From: Roseovarius aestuarii
GTDB lineage: Bacteria > Pseudomonadota > Alphaproteobacteria > Rhodobacterales > Rhodobacteraceae
Length of the DNA stretch: 64,000 nt
Assembly (NCBI GenBank): GCA_027214255.1
Contig: JAPWHL010000001.1
Coordinates: forward strand, 1-64,000
Direction: 5' to 3'
Below are positions 43,444 through 51,458 of the stretch, piece by piece (position 1 is the stretch's first letter; every line of letters starts with the position of its first letter). A model generated the notes under the pieces. The model made no database searches and was not told the DNA's origin. It saw nothing but the letters and a program-made list of their open reading frames with translations. The position numbers were made by a program, and so were the translations under genes.

Positions 43444-43457
43444 CTTTCGAACGAAAG
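43444..43457. promoter_or_regulatory. Candidate DeoR operator
   Basis: The sequence ctttcgaacgaaag is a perfect palindrome that fits the TTTCG/CGAAA half-sites common to DeoR/GlpR-type repressors. It lies in the divergent gap, 22 bases from the binding-protein start and 135 from the regulator start, positioned to block transcription of the ABC operon. Confidence 0.6.
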
Positions 43458-43591
43458 CGATTCATACTGAGCCTTATCCCTGAGAAGTCTGACAGTTTTG
43501 TAACATTTGCCAAATTTTTATTTATATTGCAGACCACAGGTGATTTTCCTAACCTCCAGAATAAATTGCGGATTATCCGAAGGAAAACACC

Positions 43592-44356
43592 GTGCGGCGG
43601 GATGTTACCCAGCGAAGAGATGAAATTATCGCGCTCTTGTCCGAGAGCGAGACGCTTTCGGCGGCTGATCTTTCGTCCGAACTTTCTGTGTCGGTGCAGA
43701 CCATACGCGCCGACCTGCGCGATCTGGATGAGGCTGGGCTTGTCCAGCGCCGTAACGGTAACGCGTGGTTGCGTCAGCAAAGTGAAAACATCGGCTATCT
43801 GCCGCGCGCAGGCATCGCGCGACAAGAAAAACAGCGCATTTCATTGGCTGTAAAAAGCCTAATTCCCAATGGTGCACGGGTGGCATTGGGGACTGGAACA
43901 ACGGTAGAAACCTGCGCGCGATTTCTCGCCTCACATAAAGACCTTTTTGTCGCGTCCAACAGCATCCACGCCGTCTGCGCCTTGCAGCACGCCCCGGGTG
44001 TCGCGGTTGAACTGGCAGGCGGAACGGTAAGGATGCGCGATCTGGATATGATCGGCGCGCCTGCACTAGAGTTTTTTGCAAACTATCGCGTCGATTACGC
44101 TGTGTTTAGCTGCGGGGGCCTGTCCGAGGGGGGCAGGTTGATGGATTACAACGCAGACGAGATAACCGCGCGCAAGGCCATCGCGGGCTGTAGTAAAAGA
44201 AGCATCTTGGTGGTGGACAGCACAAAGTGCGGATTGGAATTGGCCTTTCAGATGGGGCATGTTTGGGATGTTGACATCATTGTGACAGGAGCAAGGTTTT
44301 CAACCTCTGTTCTGGAAAACTGCGGGCAACAAGGCTGTCAGGTTATCCAAGTATGA
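43592..44356 (+). CDS. DeoR/GlpR-family transcriptional regulator
   Basis: This 254-residue repressor-type protein begins with a GTG start (AAGGA 8 bases upstream) as MRRDVTQRRDEIIALLSESETLSAADLSSELSVSVQTIRADLRDL, the DeoR winged helix-turn-helix, and has a DeoRC sensor domain (about 75-235) with VALGTGTTVETCARFL and CGGLSEGG. DeoR proteins usually respond to phosphorylated sugars or related compounds. It is divergent from the six-gene importer/hydrolase operon and very probably controls it. Confidence 0.92.
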   Translation: MRRDVTQRRDEIIALLSESETLSAADLSSELSVSVQTIRADLRDLDEAGLVQRRNGNAWLRQQSENIGYLPRAGIARQEKQRISLAVKSLIPNGARVALGTGTTVETCARFLASHKDLFVASNSIHAVCALQHAPGVAVELAGGTVRMRDLDMIGAPALEFFANYRVDYAVFSCGGLSEGGRLMDYNADEITARKAIAGCSKRSILVVDSTKCGLELAFQMGHVWDVDIIVTGARFSTSVLENCGQQGCQVIQV

Positions 44357-44501
44357 CAGGGCAACTGTTGTGCAAATACATGGCGATATCCCTGACGGTA
44401 TGGGACGGGGGCGACCTGCTGTAACGGGCCGCAGTAGGCGTGGTTGAAACATCGCGCGTCGCTAGCAAATTACCCCGGCAATATTCCGTGCATGGATGAC
44501 A

Positions 44502-45743
44502 CTATTGCGAGGCCGCCCCGCCTTGCACGGTCACGCGGGCAATGTGGTTGGTCCCGCTTTGGTGGATCAAAAGCGCCTCACCATCCAGGGTCGTGCGCAT
44601 ATGGCGCAAGATACCCGCGTAAACCGGCCCCGAAGGGATCGGCCAACTTTGGAATGCTTCGGATGCAGGGTCAAAACGCACCAGCATGTCTGGTCGTACA
44701 CCGCTTTCATTGTACCAGACCGCCCCGTCGAAAACCGCGATGGCATAGGGGTGCGACGAGGGACCACTGGGGGAGTCCCATTCCCGAATGTCACCGTTTG
44801 CCGGATCATAGCGGCCCAGCCGGCCCAACCGTGAATTCACCCACCAGATGATGCCGTCCTCATCAATGTCGAGACGGCGCACTGTGGTGCCAGCGTCGGG
44901 CAAGGTTACCTCGCTGACGTCCATGGTTTCGGGATCGACGCGCAGCAAACAATTGGCACCGTTGCAGGCCACCCAAACCGTGCCATCCTTACCGATCTTT
45001 ACACCATAGGGGCGTGCGCCCTGACGCGGGCTGGGGATCAGCCGGACCTCTCCGGTTTCTGGATCGAGCCGACCAATCATGTTGCTGCGCTGAAGGCTGA
45101 ACCATAGAATGCCTTTCTGGTCGAACTCGGCCGTATGTGGGTCGCGGGCCGCCTGATCCGGCATGGGATATTCGGTAATCTCGCCGGTTGCTGTATCCAG
45201 CCGACCGATGGTGGCGTTGCGATTGCCGGTGTAATAGGCCGCACCGTCGGGACCCATGGTTACCGAATGCGGACCTGCTCCGGAGGGTAGGTCGAATTCT
45301 TCTATTGCGCCAGTTTCAGGATCAATACGCCCCAGTATGTCCTGCCATTGCCCCACCCACCAGATACCACCATCGGAGGATTCCACCGGATCGCGCGAAC
45401 GCTGACCCAGCGTGGGCACCTTCCATTCTTCGAGCCTGATATTCAGCGGCCCCGCGACGGGTGTCGCGGCACGATTGTCTGTGGGCGGAAAGTTCGCCGC
45501 AAGATAATCAAGTATTTCGGCCTCTGTTTCGGGGTCGCCCGACAGGTCGATCATTGTGGAGGTGAGAAAGTGCCAATCGTCGCGGGTGTATCCCGAGCTG
45601 CGCTCGATCATGTTAACCCCGTGGCAGGCGGTGCAGATTGCTTCCGTCATCTCTCGGCCTTCGCCATCGGGCAATGCGAGAGCAGCAGCGGGGGAATAGA
45701 TCGCAGTTGCCAGTAAAGCGGAGCGAAGCATCCTGATTGACAT
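44502..45743 (-). CDS. Cytochrome c domain fused to a Vgb-like beta-propeller
   Basis: The 413-residue protein has a signal peptide (about 1-23), a single c-type heme site CTACHG (about 36-41) and about 300 residues of repeated blades of the form IGRLDPETGEV.....DGTVWV, as in virginiamycin-B-lyase/SMP-30-like propellers. Heme placement implies a periplasmic electron-transfer or sensing role. The start at ATG 45743 follows from the signal peptide; a longer frame adds 20 implausible residues. It is not linked to an obvious partner. Confidence 0.85.
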   Translation of the reverse strand: MSIRMLRSALLATAIYSPAAALALPDGEGREMTEAICTACHGVNMIERSSGYTRDDWHFLTSTMIDLSGDPETEAEILDYLAANFPPTDNRAATPVAGPLNIRLEEWKVPTLGQRSRDPVESSDGGIWWVGQWQDILGRIDPETGAIEEFDLPSGAGPHSVTMGPDGAAYYTGNRNATIGRLDTATGEITEYPMPDQAARDPHTAEFDQKGILWFSLQRSNMIGRLDPETGEVRLIPSPRQGARPYGVKIGKDGTVWVACNGANCLLRVDPETMDVSEVTLPDAGTTVRRLDIDEDGIIWWVNSRLGRLGRYDPANGDIREWDSPSGPSSHPYAIAVFDGAVWYNESGVRPDMLVRFDPASEAFQSWPIPSGPVYAGILRHMRTTLDGEALLIHQSGTNHIARVTVQGGAASQ

Positions 45744-45981
45744 GCTTGACCTTTCGACTGTGATGAAGCCGGTTAAATATAGCCCGGAACGCACATTTTC
45801 CAAAGGGCGAAAACCGGCAAGCGAAACAGCTGCGCATCACAGTCTGGTGATATGTGGTTCGACACACGTAAGACAGCGGCGCTTGGCCAGTGTTAAGAGC
45901 AACGCCGCCCAATTCAGCCATAGCAGCCCAAAAGTGATCGCAGTACCAAACTGTTCTCAGGCTGGCGGAAATACAAACGAT
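45744..45981. other. Intergenic region
   Basis: No gene is supported in these 238 bases between two minus-strand genes. It should contain the promoter of the cytochrome-propeller gene; nothing distinctive is visible. Confidence 0.5.
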
Positions 45982-46221
45982 TTAGTCATCAAGATCGGCG
46001 TCATCCGGAGTGGTGCGAAGGTAAATCTGCCCGATCTTCCTGACGAAAGGGAGGCTTAGAAAAATCACGATACCCGTGGCGATGAGCAGCCTGTTGAACA
46101 GGCTGACTGGCATCGGACTACTGTCGTCTGAATAAAGATGGATGATAACGGTGATCACGACGAACCATATGCATAGCAACCGCAGTTTGCGCAGGATGTA
46201 CTGTTTTGAATTTGCTGACAT
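45982..46221 (-). CDS. Small two-pass membrane protein
   Basis: The 79-residue product begins MSANSKQYILRKLRLLCIWF and has two hydrophobic segments (about 13-31 and 42-62) and an acidic tail TTPDDADLDD. GAGG lies 8 bases before ATG 46221, which is preferred over an upstream start. No family is recognised. Confidence 0.65.
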   Translation of the reverse strand: MSANSKQYILRKLRLLCIWFVVITVIIHLYSDDSSPMPVSLFNRLLIATGIVIFLSLPFVRKIGQIYLRTTPDDADLDD

Positions 46222-46375
46222 GGTATGTCCTCGGCATAGTGGCCATCGCACAATCACTGGTCACGACAGCCCTGATGGAAAAGAATAGCGGCGTCCCGCG
46301 CGACCGGCGCCCATTTGGGCGGCTAAACGCCAGAATTGGCTTGCAAGCTGCATCGGGTAGAGGGTGGGGACGAAT

Positions 46376-47371
46376 TCACTCGGTGTTCAGCAATACGGCT
46401 TCGACCCGCCGGTTGGCCTCGCGTCCCTCGGGCGTCAGGTTCGGGGCCACGGGGGACAGATATCCCATGCCTTGCGCCTCTATCTGAGTGGCGGGAACGC
46501 CATGGGATTGGATCAACCGTTCGCGTACGGCGGCGGCGCGTTGCTTGGACAGGGTGATATTTCCGTCCAGCGCGCCCACGGCATCTGTATGTCCAACCAG
46601 CGCCACACGGCGGGCCGGGTCCGCGCGCAGGTAGGCAGCCAAGGCTGTCAGAGATTCAAACGGTCCTGCTCCCAACGCAACCTTCCCGGTGCTAAAGTCC
46701 AGATCACGCAGGACTACATGGCCACGTGTTTCCAACGCCTGTTCCAAGGGAATGGGGGAGGGATCGGATTGCGCGGGGCTGTGCGCTTGGGTCTGTGATG
46801 ATGTCTCGGCGTCTGTTTGGCTGGAGGGTTGGGTGCCGACATTACGCAACACGGGCGCTGGGCTGCCTTCGGCGCCAACATGGGTGATCTGCACATAGGC
46901 CGCAGCATTCGAGCGGCTGGCAAGGACACTGACATACTCCGGGCCGGCCCCGTCCTGTCCGGATTTGCGCGCCGAAAGGAACCGGTAATCGAACAGATCA
47001 ACGAACATGGCTGGCGCGGGCAGGACCGGCGTCGCAAAGCGAAAATCAAAGCCGCCGCAGGTTTGCCCGTAACACCGGAACAGGATTTCGTATCCGGCGC
47101 TTTCCAACTGGGCCTCTAGCGGGTCCAGAACCTGAAGCGTGGTCATTGCACGGGCCCTGATCCGCCAAGACTGCGTCGATACGCGCCCGGTCACGTTCAG
47201 GGCCGGAACCGCGCCATCGGACCAAGGACCGACGGGCAGGGGATAATTTCCCGGATCTTCGATCATTTCGCGCGACAGTGCCCCGGACCCTAGCAAGCTC
47301 AGTTCCAAAGCGTTGGCGGGCGTCAGGGCCCAAAAGGGCAGGGTGGCCACGGCCAGTATTCTTGCGCGCAT
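46376..47371 (-). CDS. OmpA-domain envelope protein
   Basis: This 331-residue protein has a signal peptide (MRARILAVATLPFWALTPANA), a unique middle region with a disulfide-like pair (LFRCYGQTCGGFDF), a linker rich in Q, T and S (about 190-225), and a C-terminal OmpA peptidoglycan-binding domain (about 240-330) with ALVGHTDAVGALDGNITLSKQRA and ANRRVEAVL. It would anchor an outer-membrane or periplasmic structure to peptidoglycan. The signal peptide decides the start; the frame upstream runs nearly 100 codons further without merit. Confidence 0.87.
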   Translation of the reverse strand: MRARILAVATLPFWALTPANALELSLLGSGALSREMIEDPGNYPLPVGPWSDGAVPALNVTGRVSTQSWRIRARAMTTLQVLDPLEAQLESAGYEILFRCYGQTCGGFDFRFATPVLPAPAMFVDLFDYRFLSARKSGQDGAGPEYVSVLASRSNAAAYVQITHVGAEGSPAPVLRNVGTQPSSQTDAETSSQTQAHSPAQSDPSPIPLEQALETRGHVVLRDLDFSTGKVALGAGPFESLTALAAYLRADPARRVALVGHTDAVGALDGNITLSKQRAAAVRERLIQSHGVPATQIEAQGMGYLSPVAPNLTPEGREANRRVEAVLLNTE

Positions 47372-47450
47372 CCCAAGCGCCAAGACTATGCGGGACGAAA
47401 AACACGACGCCGTAGATTTGCGTGACGGGAGCGGCGCCCGTTTCAGGCCT

Positions 47451-48026
47451 TCAACGCGCCTGTGCATGATATTCGGCATTGGGTTGCATGCCTGTGGCGC
47501 TGGCCACACGATTGGACATGTTGAAAAATGCGGCGACATTGGCAATGTCCCAGATGTCACGATCTGTAAGGCCAACAGCGCGCAATGCGTCGCGATCCTC
47601 TTCGGTGATCTGGGCGCTGGCCGTGGTGACTTTTTCAGCAAACAGCAGCATCGCATGTTGACGTGCATTCAGATCGGCCACACGCCAGTTCATCACCATG
47701 GCTTCGCCCAAGGCTGGATTGCCGGACAGTTGGCGTACAGCGGCCCCATGGGCCACCTGACAATACCAGCAGCGGTTTATCGAGCTGACGACGACCGCGA
47801 TCATCTCGCGCTCAAGCTTGGACAGGGCGCTGTCGGCCAGCATCAACTCGTTGTAAAGTGCGGTAAAGGCGTTCAGTTTGTCGATGTCAAAGGCATGAGC
47901 GCGCAACACATTGGGGATCATGCCCAGTTTGTCCTGACAGATATCGAAATACTTTTGCGTGGCCTCGGGCAGGGGATCGACCATCGGCAGGTCCAGCGCG
48001 GTTGGTGCGTCTGCGGGATCGGTCAT
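47451..48026 (-). CDS. AhpD-like peroxidase-related protein
   Basis: The 191-residue protein belongs to the carboxymuconolactone decarboxylase/AhpD superfamily. The redox motif is SSINRCWYCQVAHGAAVRQL (Cys-X-X-Cys with His, about 84-103), and the fold is all-helical with NVAAFFNMSNRVASATG near the end, as in uncharacterised peroxidase-related proteins. It may act in thiol-based peroxide removal. It overlaps the GNAT gene upstream by four bases, and ATG 48026 is set by that overlap. Confidence 0.88.
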   Translation of the reverse strand: MTDPADAPTALDLPMVDPLPEATQKYFDICQDKLGMIPNVLRAHAFDIDKLNAFTALYNELMLADSALSKLEREMIAVVVSSINRCWYCQVAHGAAVRQLSGNPALGEAMVMNWRVADLNARQHAMLLFAEKVTTASAQITEEDRDALRAVGLTDRDIWDIANVAAFFNMSNRVASATGMQPNAEYHAQAR

Positions 48027-48775
48027 GACGTTTCTCCATCCGAAAGCTGGCGATAATGATATTGCCCTACAAGAGTCATGCCGAGATTGGTGGAATAAAG
48101 CGCGTTTGCCCCGGCATTGGCCCGCGTACAAATCACCGACATGTACTGTGCGCCATGTTGCGCGGCCCAAAGTGCGGCTTCTACCATTAGGTAACGGCCC
48201 ATGCCCCGGCGGCGATGGCGTTTGTGCACCTCCAGCGCGTGCACCATCGCAATGCCGTTATGGATCGCCGCAAATCCTGTGGCGGCGGCGCGATTGCTGT
48301 CGCGTCCCAGCAGCGCAGTTTTCGGTTCGGGCGCACGGTTCATCACGTCGATGCGGGCAGGGCCGATGCCGCCTTCCGCCCAGATTTCGCATTGAATGGC
48401 CATGGGCGGCCAGATGTTATAGCTGGCGATGCGGGGCGGGGGTTGGGTGATCAAGGGCGCAATCGGGGCGACATACATGTTGACCGGATCGATCACTTCA
48501 TAGCCCGCCTGCGCCAGAAGATCGTCCAGATCGCTGTCATCGGCGCGGATCATAAAGCGTGGGGCTTGGCCCAAGGCACGCATCGCGGCCTCGGCTGCGG
48601 GAAGATCATCGGCCTTGGACGGGCCATGCGCGGTGGCGGCAGAGACGCGTTTGCCGCCGCCGCGCCCGTCGCGAATGATCCATGGTCCAAGTTCGCGATT
48701 GGCAAAGGCGGGCCATGTGGCCTCGACGACCCCATAAAGGGTCTGTGCGTCGGGAAGATGTGCAGGCGTGTTCAT
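48023..48775 (-). CDS. GNAT-family N-acetyltransferase
   Basis: The 250-residue protein carries the acetyl-CoA-binding motif A as VHKRHRRRGMGRYLMVEAALWA (R/Q-x-x-G-x-G/A, about 182-203) and the following ANAGANALYSTNLGM of motif B in its C-terminal half; the N-terminal 110 residues form a second, degenerate GNAT-like part. The substrate is unknown. It overlaps genes on both sides by four bases and so forms an operon with the CinA-like and AhpD-like genes. Confidence 0.86.
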   Translation of the reverse strand: MNTPAHLPDAQTLYGVVEATWPAFANRELGPWIIRDGRGGGKRVSAATAHGPSKADDLPAAEAAMRALGQAPRFMIRADDSDLDDLLAQAGYEVIDPVNMYVAPIAPLITQPPPRIASYNIWPPMAIQCEIWAEGGIGPARIDVMNRAPEPKTALLGRDSNRAAATGFAAIHNGIAMVHALEVHKRHRRRGMGRYLMVEAALWAAQHGAQYMSVICTRANAGANALYSTNLGMTLVGQYHYRQLSDGETS

Positions 48776-49491
48776 CCGAATATCCGTGCCAGTTGTGTCA
48801 TAGCCTTGTCCACCAGCACACCATCCGCGCCGCGTACAACAATGTTGGTGCCATGGGCCCCGTCGCGCTGATACGGATAGGAACCAAAGCTGAGGTCGGG
48901 AAATTGTGCCGCCAGTTCGGCCAGTTGTTCGGCGACGTCACCTTCGCCCCGATGCACATCCAGACTTTGCGTCATCAATGGCGACCCTCCGGTCAGGCTG
49001 GGAAGGACCGAGGCGACCATCGCCTCGAAAATCCGCGGCACGCCGGCCATGACATGCACGTTGCCAATGGTAAATCCGGGGGCCGCACTGACCGGGTTGT
49101 CGATCAGGCTGGCGCCTTCGGGAATACGTGCCATACGCAGGCGTGCGGCGTTCAGTTCCTGTCCGCTGCGGTCGTAGTAATCCTGCAGAACAGCGCGGGC
49201 ATCGTCGCGTATGTCGATGCTGACGCCCATGGCGAATGCCACCGCATCGGCGGTGATATCGTCATGGGTGGGGCCAATTCCGCCGGAGGTGAACAGATGC
49301 TGATACGTCGCGCTCAGCGCCTGAACCGCGGCGATGATCGCGGTTTCATCATCGCTGATAATGCGGGTTTCGCGCAGGTCGATGCCGACGCGGGCCAGCT
49401 CTCCGGCCAGATGATGGGTGTTGGCGTCGCGAGTGCGCCCTGATAGGATTTCATCCCCGATCACGAGCATGGCAGCGGTTGGGTTGGCCAC
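48772..49491 (-). CDS. CinA N-terminal-like / MoCF-domain protein
   Basis: This 239-residue protein is a molybdopterin-binding-fold (MoCF) protein as found in the N-terminal half of CinA: AMLVIGDEILSGRTRDANTHHLAGEL, then LFTSGGIGPTHDDITADAVA and the segment APGFTIGNVHVMAGVPRIF. The C-terminal CinA amidase domain is absent, so this is the short form. Related proteins hydrolyse nucleotide pyrophosphates such as ADP-ribose, but the activity here is not established. Confidence 0.87.
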   Translation of the reverse strand: MANPTAAMLVIGDEILSGRTRDANTHHLAGELARVGIDLRETRIISDDETAIIAAVQALSATYQHLFTSGGIGPTHDDITADAVAFAMGVSIDIRDDARAVLQDYYDRSGQELNAARLRMARIPEGASLIDNPVSAAPGFTIGNVHVMAGVPRIFEAMVASVLPSLTGGSPLMTQSLDVHRGEGDVAEQLAELAAQFPDLSFGSYPYQRDGAHGTNIVVRGADGVLVDKAMTQLARIFG

Positions 49492-49547
49492 GGGCGCCTC
49501 CTTGAAATGCGCTGGGAAAGATGCAACCCCCTTGGTATAGAGCGGCC

Positions 49548-50252
49548 ATGATACGGTTTCAAACCCCTCTTGTGCCTGCAGTGTTGATCCGCCGCTACAA
49601 ACGGTTTCTTGCCGATATCAGGCTGGAAGACGGGCGCGAGGTGGTTGCCCATTGCGCCAACCCCGGCGCGATGACGGGTCTGGCGCTTCCCGGTACCACG
49701 ATTTGGGTCGAATCCAATGACGATCCGCGCAAGAAGCTCGATTATGGTTGGCGGCTGACAGAACTGCCGTGCGGGCATATGGCCTGCGTGGACACTGGCG
49801 CGGCCAACCGCGTGGTGGGCGCGGCTTTGGCCAAGGGGCAGATCCCTGCGCTGGCAGGCTGTGACACGATCCGCGCCGAGCAGCGGTATGGAGAAAAAAG
49901 CCGCATTGATTTCCTGCTGAGCCATGACGGTCGCCCGGACACATATGTCGAGGTGAAATCCGTCACCTTGTCGCGCCAGTCCGGACTGGCCGAGTTCCCC
50001 GATACCGTCACGGCGCGTGGCGCGCGCCACCTTGCTGAATTGGCGCGGGTTGCCCAAGGCGGCCAGCGCGCCGTACTGTTTTATCTGGTGCAACGTACCG
50101 ATTGCATGGCCACCACCGTCGCCGTTGATATCGATCCGGCCTATGCTGCCGCCCTTAACGCGGCCCGTGCTGCCGGGGTCGAGGTTCTGGCCTATCGCGC
50201 CGAAATCACTCCGAGCAAGATCACGCTGGGCTGTGAGATTCCGGTCTCGTAA
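49548..50252 (+). CDS. sfsA: SfsA-family DNA-binding/nuclease-like protein
   Basis: The 234-residue product shows SfsA hallmarks: LIRRYKRFLADIRLEDGREVVAHCANPGAMTGL at the N-terminus (OB-like domain) and the nuclease-like EVKSVTL (PD-ExK-type core, about 141) in SRIDFLLSHDGRPDTYVEVKSVTL. E. coli SfsA affects sugar fermentation gene expression; the biochemical role remains unclear. ATG 49548 is preferred over upstream codons because family members start at M..F..PL...LI.RYKRF. Confidence 0.92.
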   Translation: MIRFQTPLVPAVLIRRYKRFLADIRLEDGREVVAHCANPGAMTGLALPGTTIWVESNDDPRKKLDYGWRLTELPCGHMACVDTGAANRVVGAALAKGQIPALAGCDTIRAEQRYGEKSRIDFLLSHDGRPDTYVEVKSVTLSRQSGLAEFPDTVTARGARHLAELARVAQGGQRAVLFYLVQRTDCMATTVAVDIDPAYAAALNAARAAGVEVLAYRAEITPSKITLGCEIPVS

Positions 50253-50403
50253 GCGCGTGTTCTGGGGCTTGGGCTGACGGAAGATGCGGGGGAGGGGCAT
50301 TTACGCACGGCTTTTGGCGGGCCAATAGATTGTCGGCAAGGTCGCACCCACTGGCATCATCGGGCAAACCGCATTAGTTAGACGGAGAAACACAAGACGA
50401 CAG

Positions 50404-51279
50404 ATGAGGCAATACGTGAACGACCACACTGGACGCACCACTCGGGACGGCATTCGCATCCACGAAGCTGGCGATTTTGCGGGCATGAACAAAGCTGGCG
50501 CGCTGGCCGCGCGCATCCTTGACGACATTGCACCGCATGTGACGGTCGGACAGACCACCGGCGCGTTGGACAAATTGATCGAAGGCATGGTGAACGATGC
50601 CGGTGCGACGTCGGCCACGATCGGGTACAAGGGCTATCAGCATGCCAGCTGCATCAGCGTGAACCACGTTGTCTGCCACGGCATTCCGGGCAGCCCGATT
50701 CCAAAGATGAACTCGGTCAGCCGGGATCTGGAAAAACGCCGTAAGGATGACACGCTGAAGGATGGTGACATCTTGAATATCGATGTCACGGTGATTGTTG
50801 ACGGCTGGTTCGGTGACACCAGCCGGATGTATATCGCAGGCAAGGCCAAGCCTTTTGCCGAAAAGCTGATTCAGGTCACGCATGACTCTTTGATGAAAGG
50901 GATCGAGGCCGTGCGCCCCGGGAATACGTTTGGTGATATCGGTCACGCCATTCAGGCCTATGCCGAGGCCCATCGCATGTCCGTTGTTTATGATTTCTGC
51001 GGCCATGGTTTGGGTCGGGTTTTCCATGCTCCGCCCAATGTGCTGCACAGCGGTCGCCCCGGATCAGGGGCGCGACTGGAAGAGGGAATGTTTTTCACCA
51101 TCGAGCCGATGATTAATTTGGGACGCGCGGAGACACGGGTGCTGGCTGATGACTGGACTGCCGTCACGCGGGACAAGTCTCTGTCCGCTCAGTTTGAACA
51201 TTCTGTGGGTGTGACATCGAATGGGGTTGAGATTTTCACCGAGTCGCCTGGTGGGGTGTTTCATCCGACCTATCGCTGA
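50404..51279 (+). CDS. map: Type I methionine aminopeptidase
   Basis: The 291-residue enzyme removes the initiator methionine. The five metal ligands fall in DGDILNIDVTV, GWFGDTSRMY, GHGLGRVFH, MFFTIEPM and SAQFEHSVGVT. It has an extra segment NSVSRDLEKRRKDDTL between the substrate-binding His region (NHVVCHGIPG) and the first Asp, compared with E. coli MAP. The start is ATG 50404 or GTG 50416; the former is taken. It stands alone and ends in a G+C-rich hairpin at 51313-51337. Confidence 0.93.
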   Translation: MRQYVNDHTGRTTRDGIRIHEAGDFAGMNKAGALAARILDDIAPHVTVGQTTGALDKLIEGMVNDAGATSATIGYKGYQHASCISVNHVVCHGIPGSPIPKMNSVSRDLEKRRKDDTLKDGDILNIDVTVIVDGWFGDTSRMYIAGKAKPFAEKLIQVTHDSLMKGIEAVRPGNTFGDIGHAIQAYAEAHRMSVVYDFCGHGLGRVFHAPPNVLHSGRPGSGARLEEGMFFTIEPMINLGRAETRVLADDWTAVTRDKSLSAQFEHSVGVTSNGVEIFTESPGGVFHPTYR

Positions 51280-51312
51280 TTGAGGGTTTGCGCCGCGCTC
51301 TGCGCGTCGCCG

Positions 51313-51337
51313 GGCGCGGCCCCTGTGGGGCCGCGCC
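51313..51337 (+). terminator. Hairpin after map
   Basis: Arms ggcgcggcccc and ggggccgcgcc form a perfect 11-base stem with a three-base loop 33 bases after the map stop. No T-run follows directly. Confidence 0.6.
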
Positions 51338-51398
51338 GAGAAGAGAGCGCGTCCGGCGCTGTACCCCTTTGTATCGTATCGCCCGTTGTCAGTGTTGG

Positions 51399-51425
51399 AA
51401 TGGGTATTTCAACCAAGAAAAAATC
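51399..51425 (+). repeat. 27-base intergenic repeat, copy 1
   Basis: The word aatgggtatttcaaccaaga and seven further bases recur at 58041-58067 with two differences. Both copies lie behind plus-strand genes (map and the DUF2484 gene). Possible role in transcript ends; origin unknown. Confidence 0.65.
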
Positions 51426-51458
51426 AGAGGTGATCCGGGTTTTGCCCGGTTCATTCGG

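Noticed and set aside
47372..47668. N-terminal extension of nearly 100 codons for the OmpA protein
   Set aside because: It overlaps the AhpD-like gene on the same strand in another frame and would bury the obvious signal peptide.
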